From NCBI GenBank assembly GCA_005406025.1, contig BGZK01001306.1:1-64000 (forward strand): DNA of 64,000 nucleotides, given 5' to 3'. The position numbers and the translations under genes were made by a program. Position 1 is the stretch's first letter, and each line of letters starts with the position of its first letter. Positions 22,930 to 34,985 of the stretch are shown here, one piece after another. This DNA is from Eumeta japonica (Eukaryota; Arthropoda; Insecta; Lepidoptera; Psychidae). The notes beneath the pieces were generated by a model. It saw only the letters and a program-made list of their open reading frames with translations. It was not told the origin of the DNA and searched no databases.

Positions 22930-24199
22930 ATTTAAATTATATTATTTCCACTCTTCAAGCTTTTTTGTTTCAAGATTAACATTACTTGTAGATTGCGCCC
23001 AGTTACTTAACATGGAACTTGATTGCTGTATTTGTTTTTGGAGCTCGTCGACAGCTTTTTTTCGTTCTTCGCTGGCTGGATATTTACTAGCAAACTGAGT
23101 ATGTTTTGTATTGAAATGTCTTTCTAAATTTGATTTCTTATTGTGTGCTAGTTTTTCGTGGCAAATGAGACAAGTCGGAAAGCCATCTGAGTTGCATATG
23201 AAAGCGAACGAATCTGTCCAATCCCGATTGAATTCTCGATGCTCTTCTTCAGTTCTTCTCTTTTTTTTTGTAGATGCCATGCTGGCGGTGAAACTGTAAT
23301 AAATAATTTTTAAAATTATTATTTATGAATCAAAACAGCAGATGACAAGTTTGCAATTATTTACTACTTATGTCAATGTATGCCTACGTAAATACACACG
23401 AGAAGCTGAGCATAATGAAATATAATTTATCAAAAACATTTTGCAACGATATTTCCTATTAAAAATACCGACTTACCTAAATAAAATAAATAAATCTCTA
23501 ATAATGTAATTATTAAAATAAATAATGTAGACACAGAAACAAACTGTTTGTCTCACTCTGTCACGTACGTGATTGACTTTAAGTAGGTACCTACATAATT
23601 TCGTCGCAACCACCGACTGGCACGAACGGACTTGTCAGAACGTGTTTATCATGGCGCAGTCTGCCGCCGTGTTAAGCTTTTTAAATTTTAGCAAATATTA
23701 GATACCTAATATGTATAAAAAATATGTATAATATTTATTTTAAAAATGTAATATTTAATAAGTTGCCTACCTTTACTTCGGTTTTTAATATTATTATATA
23801 TGTACATACATACCTTTAAGAAGATAAAATTCACTTCTAACTCTTTTACTTGAAACAACAAACTATACGTCACAACCAACTGGTGCAGACGCCAAACTGT
23901 CTTGCGTCGAAAGTGAATCAAAACCACACATAGAAACATCCGAATACGACGGCGCGGGTGTCATATTCGAGAGCTTCCGACGGAATGACGACAGCGACGA
24001 CGCGGGTCGCGAGGGAGGGGTGCTGCGGTGAAAAGCGAGTATAAGTAGCCGAGAGATAGAAATAATGCCTAAACCTCGTTAATCGTTTCAGAACTTTTTT
24101 TTTATAAAATAAATAATATTTGCGAATGGAACTAAAGAGCCGCAGCCTCACATCCAAAGAGCCGCATGTGGCTCGCGAGCCGCAGGTTGCCGACCCCTG
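22930..24199 (-). mobile_element. truncated hAT element carrying the BED-finger ORF
   Basis: The right end at 24199, read on the minus strand, starts CAGGGGTCGGCAACCTGCGG and continues into GCTCGCGAGCCACATGTGG, a terminus typical of SPIN/Buster-type hAT transposons. The transposase start lies about 900 bases inside. No matching left terminus was found, so the element is 3'-truncated. The right flank ATCTACAC would be the target duplication; the same word occurs at 20855-20862, but without an adjacent terminus. Confidence 0.65.
22942..23280 (-). CDS. hAT (SPIN/Buster-like) transposase, N-terminal BED-type finger ORF
   Basis: A 112-residue open frame with an ATG at 23280 starts MASTKKKRR, a basic possible nuclear-localisation stretch. 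It then has EFNRDWTDSFAFI and a zinc finger, CLICHEKLAHNKKSNLERHF, whose spacing is C-x2-C with a downstream H-x4-H pair. This is the N-terminal DNA-binding module of hAT transposases and of host genes derived from them, and would bind the element's terminal repeats. The frame ends after KLEEWK in AT-rich DNA. The RNase-H-fold catalytic domain and dimerisation region, several hundred residues, are missing. The copy may be a truncated transposon gene or a short stand-alone finger protein. The frame itself is undamaged, unusual among the decayed elements here. Confidence 0.75.
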   Translation of the reverse strand: MASTKKKRRTEEEHREFNRDWTDSFAFICNSDGFPTCLICHEKLAHNKKSNLERHFNTKHTQFASKYPASEERKKAVDELQKQIQQSSSMLSNWAQSTSNVNLETKKLEEWK

Positions 24200-24582
24200 A
24201 TCTACACCATAAAAGTGGAACAAGTGAAATATAATCTTAACTATGTATAAACTGTGTATAAAATGTGAATAACTTTGGCAGTGAAGGAACCAGGCCGTCA
24301 TGATAAATATCGAATAAATACGAAAACTTTAGCCTGATTTAACCAAAACACTGTTGGGAAGTGATTTTATGTGAATATTGGTGAACTTATCCGGCCTACT
24401 TACAAATATCAAAAGAAATAACTAATTTTGCAATACATGATTCAGCAAAAATCAATATATAGATTGTTTTTTAACGCCATCTGTTGAAACCTTACTGTAC
24501 TACACACTTAGGCATAACGTTAAATTCACTTAATTACCTAATAATCCCAAAGGAAACCAACAGAGGTCACCACCTGAACGAA

Positions 24583-24616
24583 ATTACTACTTCGGGTCGT
24601 TACCTGAAGTAGTAAT
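24583..24616. other. hairpin 1 upstream of RTE copy
   Basis: A 15-base stem (ATTACTACTTCGGGT against ACCTGAAGTAGTAAT, one G-T wobble) closes the four-base loop CGTT. It stands two bases before hairpin 2. Confidence 0.8.
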
Positions 24617-24618
24617 TT

Positions 24619-24651
24619 GTGCCTCTATCGTCCGTTGACGATAGAGGGCAC
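24619..24651. other. hairpin 2 upstream of RTE copy
   Basis: A 14-base stem (GTGCCTCTATCGTC against GACGATAGAGGGCAC, one bulge) again closes a CGTT loop. The pair lies about 50 bases before the first recognisable coding sequence of the RTE element and may be part of its 5' leader. Confidence 0.8.
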
Positions 24652-24659
24652 TACTAGTG

Positions 24660-27600
24660 GTTAACCCATAATTTATTATCGAAATTCAAGTGATTTCATA
24701 AATAATGGATGACATTATGATTGTACTCCGTCAGATCCAAAAGAGCTGGATGAACAAAAACTCACCATACAAAAAACCGGAGAAAAAGTCACAGAACAAG
24801 ATACACAAAATATAAATAACATTATGGAAGAATAGTTTAGAATATTAGAAGAAAAGTATAATAATCTGGAATTAAAGGTAGAAAATCAAGAAAAACTTTT
24901 CATTTTCTGGGGAAAAACGTATTCACTTCCTGGAGAAAAAAGCAAGACAAAGAAATATTGTATTTTTTGGAATAGAAGAGCGGGAAACGTCATACATAAA
25001 TTTGGAAAATATTTTACTACAGTTTATTAAACAACATTTTGAGCTAAGCATTGAACGAAGAGACATACAAGAACTAAAGGGAATCGGTACAAAAGGAGAA
25101 AGACCCAGGCCAATTGTTGTAACTTGTTCTACGCTAGGATTAAAAATCAATATTTTAAACAAAAAATTGCACTGAAGGACACACCATACTACATAAAAGA
25201 AGACTATCCACGCTATATATTAAATAAAAGAAAAGAATTACAAGAGCAATTAAAGACTGAGAGAGAAAAAGGTAACAACGCCATATTAAAATACGATAAA
25301 ATTATTATTCTAGATAAAAATAAGAACACAGGAAATAAGAGAAATCTCTCAATATCCCCGGAAAGTAATAATGTTCAAAAAATAAAACAAAAAAGAATAA
25401 ACATCAGCAGACTGGCTCTCAATTCAAGGTCACAAGGTCAAATAGTTTTACTGAAGGAGTTATAAAACAGAGCATGTTGTACTTCTTAACTAATAAAAAT
25501 GCAACCAAAAATACATAACAACTACCACCCTCTCTCCAAACTGATACCACAAACAAACAAACTAAGTTAAAAAATATAGAAAATCTTCCAACCCGGCTGG
25601 CCCCCGTGGAAGATTACGACCAAAACCCTCTAAAGATGTATAACTCAAAATTACCCTTAAAAACTTCGAATCTCAAACAACTAAACCGTCACTTACAATA
25701 TTATAACATACAACGTTAGAACGCTACTATCATACGGTCGGCTATTAGAACTAGAAGAATGGCTAAATAAAATTAACTACGATATGATGGGTATTTCGGA
25801 AGTTAGACGACAGGGTTACAAAATTCGATGAACATAGCAACTTTATACTTTGTTGCATTGGATCCACACCTGACTCATACGGGGTGGGTTTCATAATACA
25901 CAAGTCGCTGAAAAACAACATAGAGAACTTTATAGGTATAACGGAATGAGTAGCAATTCTTAATATGAACATCGAAGGTAACAAGATATCAATAATACTA
26001 GTTTACTCACCCACAGAAGGTGCAAACGATTACGAAAAAGACGAATTTTATTATACTATAGAAAAGGCCTTAAGAACAGTTCACACACACGTTATCCTAA
26101 TGGGAGACTTAAACGCAAAAGTCGGGACACCCAGAATAAACGAGCATTTGGTTATGAAAAAATACGGATACGACGAAAGAAACAAAAACGGCCAGAAACT
26201 TGTCAACCTCGCGCTAGAACATGAGCTAACAATTATAAATACCTGTTTCAAGAAAAAACAAAGCCGCAGGTGGACCTGGCGTTCACCAGACGGCCAACAC
26301 AAAAACGAAATCGATTACATCCTCTAAAATCACCCAAAATTATGCCAAAATTTAGAAGTTTTGAACCTTAATTACGCATCAGACCATCGTCTTATCAGAT
26401 GTAAAATTACGCTTACCATGCAAAAAAAAATAAAATAGGACCAATTACACAAACAAAAATTCAAGTTAACTCAAAAACATAGATGAAATAACGAAATACA
26501 AAGAAAACCTATCAAGCTTTCTTTCGGAGAAATTTAGACAACCTGCCATCCATGAGAATGAACCCGTATAGATCGCCTACGACAACATAACAAAGGCCAT
26601 CCAGCAAAGTCTGACCCTTGCGAAATGAACTACTGAAAGCAATAAAAAGCACAAAATATTACAAAAAAGTACGCTTAAACTATTAAAAAGAAGACAAGAA
26701 CTACAACAAAGTAAAAATAAAACACGATTAATAAAAAACGAACTCTCCGCATTGTACAAACTTGTTCATAAGTATAATAAGAAGGATTATGCGAAATGTA
26801 GACTAGAAACAATAGAGAAATATCTTCAGCTTTATGGCAGCTCGGGAAGAGCATACAAAGCACTCAGAACGAACCGATCATGGATTGAAGGACTAAAAAC
26901 CCTGAATAAAGACATACATATTAGAACAGACACTGTCAACACAGCAACCGAATTCTACAAGAACCTATATAGGGACAAAACACGAATTCCCACCAACAAA
27001 ACTGAATCAGAAACTGCAGATTACCACTCTATACAACCAATCCACGAAACCGAAATAATTAACTCAATAAGTAAATTTAAACTCGAAAAGAGCCCTGGAT
27101 CTGACAATGTTACAAATGAAGCACTAAAATAACGCTAACCAAACTTTAGCAACACCACTAACAGCACTCTTTAACTCCATACTTGTAAGCTCGGAAACGC
27201 CCAGAGTGATCTGAGGCAAATATCATACTTATTTATAAAAAGGGCGACCCAAAAAATATCAGCAACTACAGACCGATTAGTTTGTTACTAAACATCTACA
27301 AACTCTTCTCATCTATAATAAATAATAGACTAAGCCCGATAATAGAAGCCAAGCAACCTATAGAGCAAGCCGGCTTCAGAAAAGAGTACTCTAATGTCGA
27401 CCACATCCACATCATCGAGATGATCATAGAGAAATATCAGGAGCTCCAGAGACCTTTCTACATAACGTTCATCGACTATCAAAAAACTTTCGACTCGGTC
27501 AAACACTTAAGTATATGGGAAAGTTTAAAAGAACATGAGGTGCCAGATATATACAAAAACATTATTAAAAGTATATATAATACTAATATAGGAAGAATAA

Positions 27601-28605
27601 AGTTCGAAACCTTAGGCTCCGCCTTCCATATAGAAAGAGGGATAAGACAAGGGGACCCGCTCTCACCCACTATTTTCATAGCCATCCTCGAAAGTATCAT
27701 GAACGGGTTAGACTGGAGTAAAACAGGACTGCATATAAAAGGCGCCTACTTAAGTCATCTGAGGTTCGCTGATGATCTTGTGCTTCTGTCTGAGACAGTC
27801 AACGAGATGCAGTCCATGATAGAGTCTACGAAAAGCGAGTACGAAAGTGGGTTTGGAGATGAATCTAACGAAGACTAAGATAATAACTAACTCACAAGTA
27901 AGACCTATAACTATCAATGGTAACCCCATAGAATATGTGGAAAACTACATTTACCTGGGAAAAAGAGTAAGCTTCGAGAAAAACAGCAATATTATAGAAA
28001 TAGAGAGAAGGATTTAACTAACCTGGAATAAATATTGGAGCCAAAACGAAATATTTAAAAGCAACCTACCAATAACTCTCAAAGCTAAAGTTATGAACAC
28101 GTGTCTATTACCAAGTTTAACTTATGAAAGCCAGACCTGGAAATTCTCTACAGAAGCTATGAATAAAATCAATACATGTCAGAGAGGTTTGGAACGAAGC
28201 ATGTTAAATGTAAAGAAAATAGATAAAATACGACACACAAAGATAAGAGCCATCACCAAAGCTGCAAACATTTTGACCCTTGCTCTAAAGCGGAAATGGT
28301 AATGGGATGGACATGTAGTGAGAATGCCTGACAAAAGATGGACCACAAGAGTAACCCAGTGGAGAGGACCACCAGGCAAAATGAGGAGGAGGGGAAGACC
28401 CTTAACCCGCTGGGAAGAAGATCTCAAAAGATCAGCTGGCTCGGACTGGTACTCCATAGCACAGGACCGACAGAAATGGACATCTTTGGAGGAGGCCTTT
28501 ACCCAAACCGGGATTCTTGTTGAACAATAACTGTTATATTTTATTATATTTATTACGTATCCACTGTAAAACAGGAATAAAAAAGGGCTTATTAAATTAA
28601 ATTGT
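24660..28605 (+). pseudogene. RTE-clade non-LTR retrotransposon, nearly full length, broken
   Basis: Domains in order. A coiled-coil N-terminal part (about 24780-25460) contains NIVFFGIEERETSYINLENI. An apurinic-type endonuclease follows (about 25700-26330), with VYSPTEGAN, MGDLNAKVGTP and a final KNEIDYIL. Then comes a linker with several stops (26330-26750), and a reverse transcriptase (26750-28100) with FYITFIDYQKTFDSV, RQGDPLSPTIF and an intact catalytic box LRFADDLVLLS near 27760. A connection region (NTCLLPSLTYESQTW) leads to the C-terminal motif RRRGRPLTRWEEDL near 28390. The last 150 codons have a single premature stop at about 28301. Stops and frameshifts elsewhere (for example about 24834, 25175, 25465, 25815, 25950, 26327, 27132, 27876) make it inactive. 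It ends in an A/T-rich tail near 28600. RTE/BovB-like clade by recognition; the proteins are often mis-annotated in insects as craniofacial development protein 2-like. Confidence 0.9.
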
Positions 28606-29645
28606 GATGTTCGGGCATACAACTGTCATAATACAACTCTAAATAATCCGTATAAACGGCTTATTTAGCTTTGAAAACGGTGTTCGCGTGATAGTACCGG
28701 TTTTAAATGATACTTTTTTTTTGTTATTCGAAGTGAAAACAACAGCTAGCTTATGATGATATGAATATTGCTGTCTCGAAAGTATAGAAATGGTTTACTG
28801 TAAAATTGTCATTTTCACTGTCAGGTATGCCTCCGAAGGTATTTCAGTACGAAACAAATAGTGATGCTTTGTTAATATTATAGTATAATGGACATCGAAA
28901 TAGAAAAGCATAAAATTATAACATCAAACAAATTTACGTTCATCGTGTCATACAACTCGCACAAATGTAAGTGAGAATAAACGAGATGTTTTAAACCAAA
29001 TAAATCTTTTACAGAGGACCTTATTGTTATTTTTTGTACATAATTTTGAATGACATTGTTAATTATTAACCGAAGAGAAAGAAAGAGAAAAAATGAGAAC
29101 ACTTGTTGACAACAGAAAGAGAAAGAATGCGTGGCAAACATCTGTACGGCGGCGAAGCTAATCTCGTTTGCCACGCCTACTACGAAGCCAATTTCGTTTG
29201 GTAATTTTGTTTATGTAGGAATACTTCTATACTTTTCTATTTCAATGATACTGAATCATTACTATAGATCACTCCGATGAAGTACTGCATCCAGTGAATT
29301 GACGAAAAGGCTTAATTCTACCGCCTTTGTAGTAAAATCATTAGACATTAGAAAATTATAAGACATCGCAACCTTTAGATTTTTTTTTTGTTTTCTATTT
29401 CCAAAGTAATGACGTTAGGGCATTCTGCTCTGGGCACATGCCTCTAATATTCATAGAAGTTTATTGCTGCAGAGCCGGGATTCGACTTATGGATAGGGAC
29501 CTCATGTATCTCTTAGAATTAAGTTTAAAGAAATTGAAATCCCTGTCAATTCAATTCGCATATGAAAAATTAATATATGTAAGAATATTTTAAAAATGTT
29601 CAAGAGACATAGTCGTAGACGAAAACTCAGTTTTGGATAATACAT
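28606..29645. other. spacer, no gene recognised
   Basis: AT-rich. It includes a purine-rich AAAGAGAAAGAAAGAG stretch at 29070-29130 and an 11-base perfect stem (GCGTGGCAAAC and GTTTGCCACGC) at 29129-29177. Confidence 0.45.
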
Positions 29646-29950
29646 TGTGTTTCCATGTTATTCAACCAGCGAATATTACGAATCCATTTAAGGGTGTTGA
29701 GGATGTTCAAAAAGATTCCAGTGGATACGTAAGATTTACTCTTAGATAAATTGAAGTTTATTAGACAATCTCTTATTAACAAACGGCATTATTAAGACTT
29801 GGATCTGCGACCGTGAACCATGGGCACAAAACAACTCCATTTTTTACCGGGTTGTTTACTTCTGTAACTATTTTACATTTAAGTAGATGTGTGTGATAAA
29901 ATTAGAAAATAGTTACCCTTAAGTTTCTTGCTCGTTCTTCTTAAGGCAAA
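29646..29950 (+). pseudogene. CR1/Jockey-like retrotransposon 3' end (copy 2)
   Basis: The translation shows the C-terminal tail of the family: NITNPFKG, then in the next frame RMFKKIPVDT, a stop, and LDKLKFIRQSLINK. The non-coding tail CTTAAGTTTCTTGCTCGTTC follows at about 29917-29940. The same order (RMFxxIP ... LPxxxFKxxxxxxLxxK ... tail) occurs at 34.44-34.98 kb and, inverted, at 48.0-48.4 kb. It is 5'-truncated and inactive. Confidence 0.7.
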
Positions 29951-30469
29951 AACGGTTTTTCGAAAGAATGGTAGAGTTTTAAATCACAAAATATTATGTC
30001 GTACTTCAATTGCTATCTGTTAAATAAATATATTTCTCCTTTGAAATGATAACAATTTTTAAATAAGTAAATGAAACCAATCAAATTGTTGTTTTCTTTT
30101 CGTAACTATATTTTTATACATGAAATAGAAGAAATGTCAAATGACATTATATCTTCCGCAATTTGAATATGGTCGAATATGTAGCAGATTTTCAAAGGTT
30201 TTCGTTCGTTTCCGTGTAGCGCAACGCTCTTTGATACCGCCCGCATTTGAATAAAGGTCAGTTCGACATTTAGATAGTAAAGCACTTGACTACAAAGGCC
30301 CTTTATAATGAAAACAATTGATGTTCGCATTTTTGATTTTTAATTCGAGAAAATACAAATATGTATTAAAATATACTGTTGAAAATAAAATTGTAGGTTC
30401 AGCGATTGTCAATGAAGCACTTTTTGTTAAATGGCTAATTATCTAGTAAATATTTATGAAAATGTTGAA
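29951..30469. other. AT-rich spacer, no gene recognised
   Basis: No exon, RNA gene or element recognised. Confidence 0.45.
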
Positions 30470-31250
30470 ATGTTTTTCTAGCTTAGACAAGGCCTTATTG
30501 AATCCGACCATGCCACCATTGAGATCACGTTGCTCCTATGCCGCTGTTGCCCACGTCTGTACCAATAATGAATTCATTAGTCTCACCCGGATAACCGAGA
30601 ATAGGTGTTTCAATGCTTGAGCGTTTCAAATACAATGTTACATCGCTCGTCCTATTGAAGCGACAGTTTACCATCTGTCAGCTGATACTTCAGTAACTCA
30701 CACATTCGTTTTGTTCCTTGACGTCGGCCATTTCTGGACTGCATCGACCTGTCAGGATAGATTCCGATTCCGTTACCCGGGATAACAAGTATCCGATGAT
30801 TGACTTGTTACCTAAACGGTGACCATTTGTTTGGATTGAGCTCCACTTTGTATTTCAATTCTTCTGCAAGACTTGCTGTTACTTTTGTAGGTGTTCTTCT
30901 AAATCTCTTGTCATCACTATAATATCACCTACGTATATTACATATGCTTCTCCGACCTGTTCCGTCAGTAGTTTAACTTTCAATAATTTAATTTAACGGA
31001 ACATTATATAGTCCAAACGACATGACGTTTAACAGCCAAATGTTGTTTCCTCTAGAGAAGGCCTTAACTAGTAATCTAGTTTTATTTAATAAATATTCGT
31101 TTTCAGACCCAAGTAGAAAATCAGTTCATCCCGTTCAAACGTATCGCGATTCGTACTAACGAAAGGGTGTCTTTCTCTGTTGTGTCAAGGAGCCAGCCAT
31201 AATTAATTTAGTTGTTTAAAAGAATCTTTTTTGTTCCACCCTCTCTTTAT
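30470..31250 (-). pseudogene. Ty3/Gypsy pol remnant (RT and start of RNase H)
   Basis: The minus-strand translation, in several frames, gives reverse-transcriptase and RNase H landmarks in order. They are MSFGLYNVP near 31030 (family pattern MPFGLxNAP), AYVIYVGDIIVMTRDLEEHL near 30920 where the catalytic YxDD has become YVGD, VELNPNKW, EEQNECVELLKYQLT after a frame change, and then the RNase H opening ILGYPGETNEFIIGTDVGNS near 30560. There are many stops. No LTR, protease or integrase was recognised around it. It is a different family from the complete element at 41.1-46.1 kb, as judged by the RNase H sequence. Confidence 0.75.
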
Positions 31251-31657
31251 GAAAATTACCAGAGCTTCATAGGCTCAAAGAGAGCTTAATAGAAATTCCT
31301 AAAATAATGTTTTTATACATAATTATGTATGCGCGTGAGAACTATACTTTAGCGTAATTACAAAATTGTTTTTATTGCATGCAAATAATTAATTACAATA
31401 AAAGAACAAAAGGACTAGAGAGGGATAGTCAATATGGTTCATAAAGTTTAATTTAAATTTAAAAAAATAATATTTATTTTCTTATACAAAGTGCAATATC
31501 AATTTTATCTCTTTATTTGAAATTATAACAACTATCAAGTCAGAAATTGGAATATGTTAACGTTAATTCTAAATGATATCCCCTGCCATAGCATCTTTCG
31601 GTAGTGATTGAATTGGCACATCAATTATAATTGATGGTGTTGCATAATTAGTGGTGT

Positions 31658-31748
31658 GAAATTGCTCGCTAAACTGTTTATGAGCAACTTCGTACTGTAG
31701 TTTTCGTGTCACCCCGGTAATAATTCACTCTTATAACTTTTTCATTTC
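31658..31748 (+). repeat. diverged direct repeat, left copy
   Basis: GTGAAATTGCTCGCTAAAC ... TTTTCGTGTCACCCCGG corresponds base for base, with substitutions, to 32081-32170. The two copies flank the G-rich tract between them. Confidence 0.6.
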
Positions 31749-31894
31749 CAAAAACTTCAATAAAGTTTTTGGAAACTTCCTCTGTATCTCAGCGGCTCGA
31801 TTGAATTTGGAAAACCGATTTGGCGAAAAATTTCCTCTTCTAATGCCGATTAAAATGGGCTTAATTTTGAAATTCTAAGACTACCCACTATCAA

Positions 31895-31995
31895 TATGGA
31901 ATGGGGGAAGGGGGGTATCCTAGAGGGAAAGTGAGAGAGGGTAGGAAATCGTCAAGGCAGTGGGTTGGCGGAGGAGGGGGGGGGTATATACCTCG
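31895..31995 (+). repeat. G-rich, purine-biased tract
   Basis: Runs of 4 to 9 guanines occur repeatedly (GGGGGAAGGGGGGTATCC, later GGAGGAGGGGGGGG) within 100 bases. The composition could support a G-quadruplex on the plus strand. Confidence 0.7.
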
Positions 31996-32080
31996 GGGTG
32001 TATGGTCACGTCACCTACTTGAAGCAGGAAGCTTGAAAACAACTCCTACAGCTTTAACGTTTGACACATGTTATTAGTAG

Positions 32081-32170
32081 TCTGAAATTGGCCGCTAAAT
32101 CGCTTGCGAGAACTTCATATTGTAATTTTTGTGTCACTTCGATTAAAATTTACTCTCATCATTTTTAAAT
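32081..32170 (+). repeat. diverged direct repeat, right copy
   Basis: GTCTGAAATTGGCCGCTAAA ... TTTTTGTGTCACTTCG pairs with 31658-31748. The unit may be the terminal region of a decayed element, or a local duplication. Confidence 0.6.
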
Positions 32171-34440
32171 AACGTACCTAAAGAAGTATAACTTAAAAAA
32201 AAACATGTATGTATATGATATTCTAAATGTAACATACAATATGTTACATTAAAAAACACGTATTCATGTTTTTGTTCTTAATAACATGTAATGCCGTTCC
32301 AATCAAATCTCCCCAATTTCAGACTCATGCGACTGTTGGCGGACTGAGAACGGCCGTTGTCTTTCTCAGGGCAAAGAAGCTTAGTGCAGCTGCAGTTACT
32401 GCAGTTCAGTTTTCAATGTCAGAGAAGCTTTAGTTTATTTAAAAGGTCTACAAATGTCATTCTGATAACTAGCCAATCTGACAGATATTGTATTTTAGCG
32501 ACTGAAATAAACAAAGAAAAAATGTTAAAAGTTTAAAACTCGCACTTCCAAAACAGGTCATATGAAAAATAAATCAATCAAATAATTCAATCAAAAATAG
32601 TTTTATGTCGATTTTATTTATACGTATCAAAAATAGCTTTATTATATAGACAGTACCTTCTACGGTATAAAACATGATTTCAATGCAATTTTACCTTCAT
32701 CTGAATTTGCCTTGTTTCGTCCCTCGTTGCACAACATATTGTTATATCGTGTTTCATTTTCTGTATCCGTTTTAACGGTGCTTATTTTATTAGATATTCA
32801 AAGTCGTTGGTATGCGTAGGTGTCTGTCGACGCAAATCCACCGGCAAATTGCAATCGAAGGCAGGCGACTTTGTGTGATGTTGTTTCAACTGTAGAAACG
32901 ACGTCTGGCTCTACGAGCGGTTATTTGTGTTTATATATCGTATTTCACCGTTTAACGTAAACGGTCTGAATTTTCTTCCTTCTGTCCCGTTTCTCTGGAT
33001 GCCCTCAACGGCGAGTTTACGTTGCCGTCATTATGGCCAGTTATAAATTCGTGCATTCGAGCCGCACGCCTGAGGCGGCGACCGCGGAGTCGCCAGAGAT
33101 ACGACACGGCCGGGGCCGAATGGGATGGGAATTGCTTTTCTTTTTGTAATCGAACGGGCGCGAGCTCTGCTGAATACTAACGCCCCTAACGACCTCGCCG
33201 TGGCGCTCTCCACTATAAGCGATTAATGAATATTGCTTCCAGGTCGAGGGCCTGTAGCCACCCGCACTTCTGCCGATACGAATGTGAAATCGATGTTTGC
33301 CCGATCCACGTGTATGATCCCTTTGGCGGTTCAAGCGATGAGCATCGCGCTTCGGCAATCGGGTAGAAGAAAAACATACGCGCTGTCAAAAGGACTGCGG
33401 GCTTGCGCCGGCAGCGACCGTTATAGCTGGGTATACATACCCAGCTATGTATGTATACATACTGTATGTATGTATACATACTGTCATTATGTATGTATAC
33501 ATAATGACAGTTTACTGTCATTTACTGAAAGCACTTCTGCCGAGTGCTGGAGTGCGCCATAATCCTGGATTTATGATATGGAAGTGATCCGCTAGTATTA
33601 AACACTGTGTTTAACTATATATAAATTTATTAGTTTATATAATAATGGTATACTCGCAGATAAATTAATAAAATACAATAATAAATAATAATTGTATATA
33701 TAATGATTGTAATTGTAATTAATAATCGTATACAAATTGTTTAGTTCATAGACCATTAATTCTTCCTCCTTCTTTATTTTCGAAACTACAGAGCCTAAAA
33801 ATTCGAAACAAATGCAAAAAATATTTCTGTACTTACCGCTTATAGGAAACCCTATAAGAAGTGTGGGGTCTTAAATTAACATAACACATCTCTTAATATT
33901 TTACGTACAAACTTACATTTGCAGTTATTTTTGTACCTATAAACAAATTTGGATCAGATATCCAAAACATGTATATAACATTTTGTCGTATAGAACCTTC
34001 GACACGCGAGTTCAACTCGTATTTGACCGTTTTTTTTTTATTTTTTGATCGTTTAATACACGTACCTGATACTCATCGCGAAATGTAGGCGTATATACAT
34101 TTGACAGTAATCGAAATTCAATGTAGCCACAATCAGATTCCATACTGTGAAAATAAAAAAAATAAATAAATCGACGAACTATGACAAGTGGGTATCTTTG
34201 AAAAGTTTTTAGAAATCTTAAATCATTTCATTAAATAATTTATCGTTTTGAACAATCTTTAAGAATCTATAACGATTTAAATTTGGTTAGAAACCATTCT
34301 CACTTACATTGTTAAAATTTATAATAAAGCTGTGATAAAGTTATTATATAATCGTATTAATCGTTGGTTTTTTAATTTTTAAACTTTGAAATAATTATAA
34401 TAGTTTCGAATGACAAATCCATTATTTTACTGCTTCGAAA
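32171..34440. other. spacer with palindromes, no gene recognised
   Basis: Contains an 11-base perfect hairpin at 32227-32251 (AATGTAACATA and TATGTTACATT), a GC-rich patch at 33000-33420 with overlapping frames on both strands but no recognisable product, and the palindrome cluster listed separately. The rest is AT-rich. Confidence 0.45.
33425..33520. repeat. ATGTATGT palindrome cluster
   Basis: Three near-perfect palindromes follow one another: GCTGGGTATACATACCCAGC; a TATGTATGTATACATAC core; and a 32-base one from ACTGTCATTATGTATG to its complement ending AATGACAGT. All share the TATGTATACATA core. Confidence 0.8.
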
Positions 34441-34985
34441 GGTAAGTGATAAGCGACATCCATAACATTAACACGACATAAGAACGATCTTGCTAGTTAT
34501 AAAACCAAACTAAACAAAGTTAGCAAACCATTTAAGGGGCAATGTGTGCGCTTTTATGATAACATTCCAGCTGAAATTTAAAATTTGTCATTTTATGAAT
34601 TTAAATTTTAGTTAAAAAGACGTTATTTGACAAGGGTTTTTATACTGTGTCTGAATATCATAATGAAAAAACCAATAAAATTGAATTGTACGCCTACCAG
34701 GTTGTTTCGTGTTATTTCTAAGTGTTGTATTAAATTATTAATTAATTGATATTTTGTATCGATGAGTAAAGAAAGAGTAACCCTTGAGTTTCGTGCCCAT
34801 TCTGCTCAAGGTAAATTAAATTTGGAATGGGCGGTAATGTTAATGCCAAAACAATCGTTAATGACGTATTTTAAGTGTAATTTCTATTACCTACGAAGTA
34901 AGGCTATTTTTCATTTGACAAAACGACCGTTACCAAAAGCATTGCATACAGTGAGAGAAAAGTATGCTAATTAATAATAAATAAA
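34441..34985 (+). pseudogene. CR1/Jockey-like retrotransposon 3' end (copy 3)
   Basis: One frame reads VRFYDNIPAEI, a stop, NLSFYEFKF, a stop, and LKRRYLTRVF, matching the tail of the family. Upstream, SYKTKLNKVSKPF-like residues are visible after frame changes. The 3' non-coding tail AGTAACCCTTGAGTTTCGTG at about 34776-34800 corresponds to the tails at 29.9, 40.8 and 48.0 kb. The 70-codon frame at 34762-34974 covers this tail and is not a gene. Confidence 0.7.

Noticed and set aside
33031..33562. several overlapping frames of 60-109 codons
   Set aside because: They run on both strands through a GC-rich patch and a palindromic ATGT repeat, without known domains.
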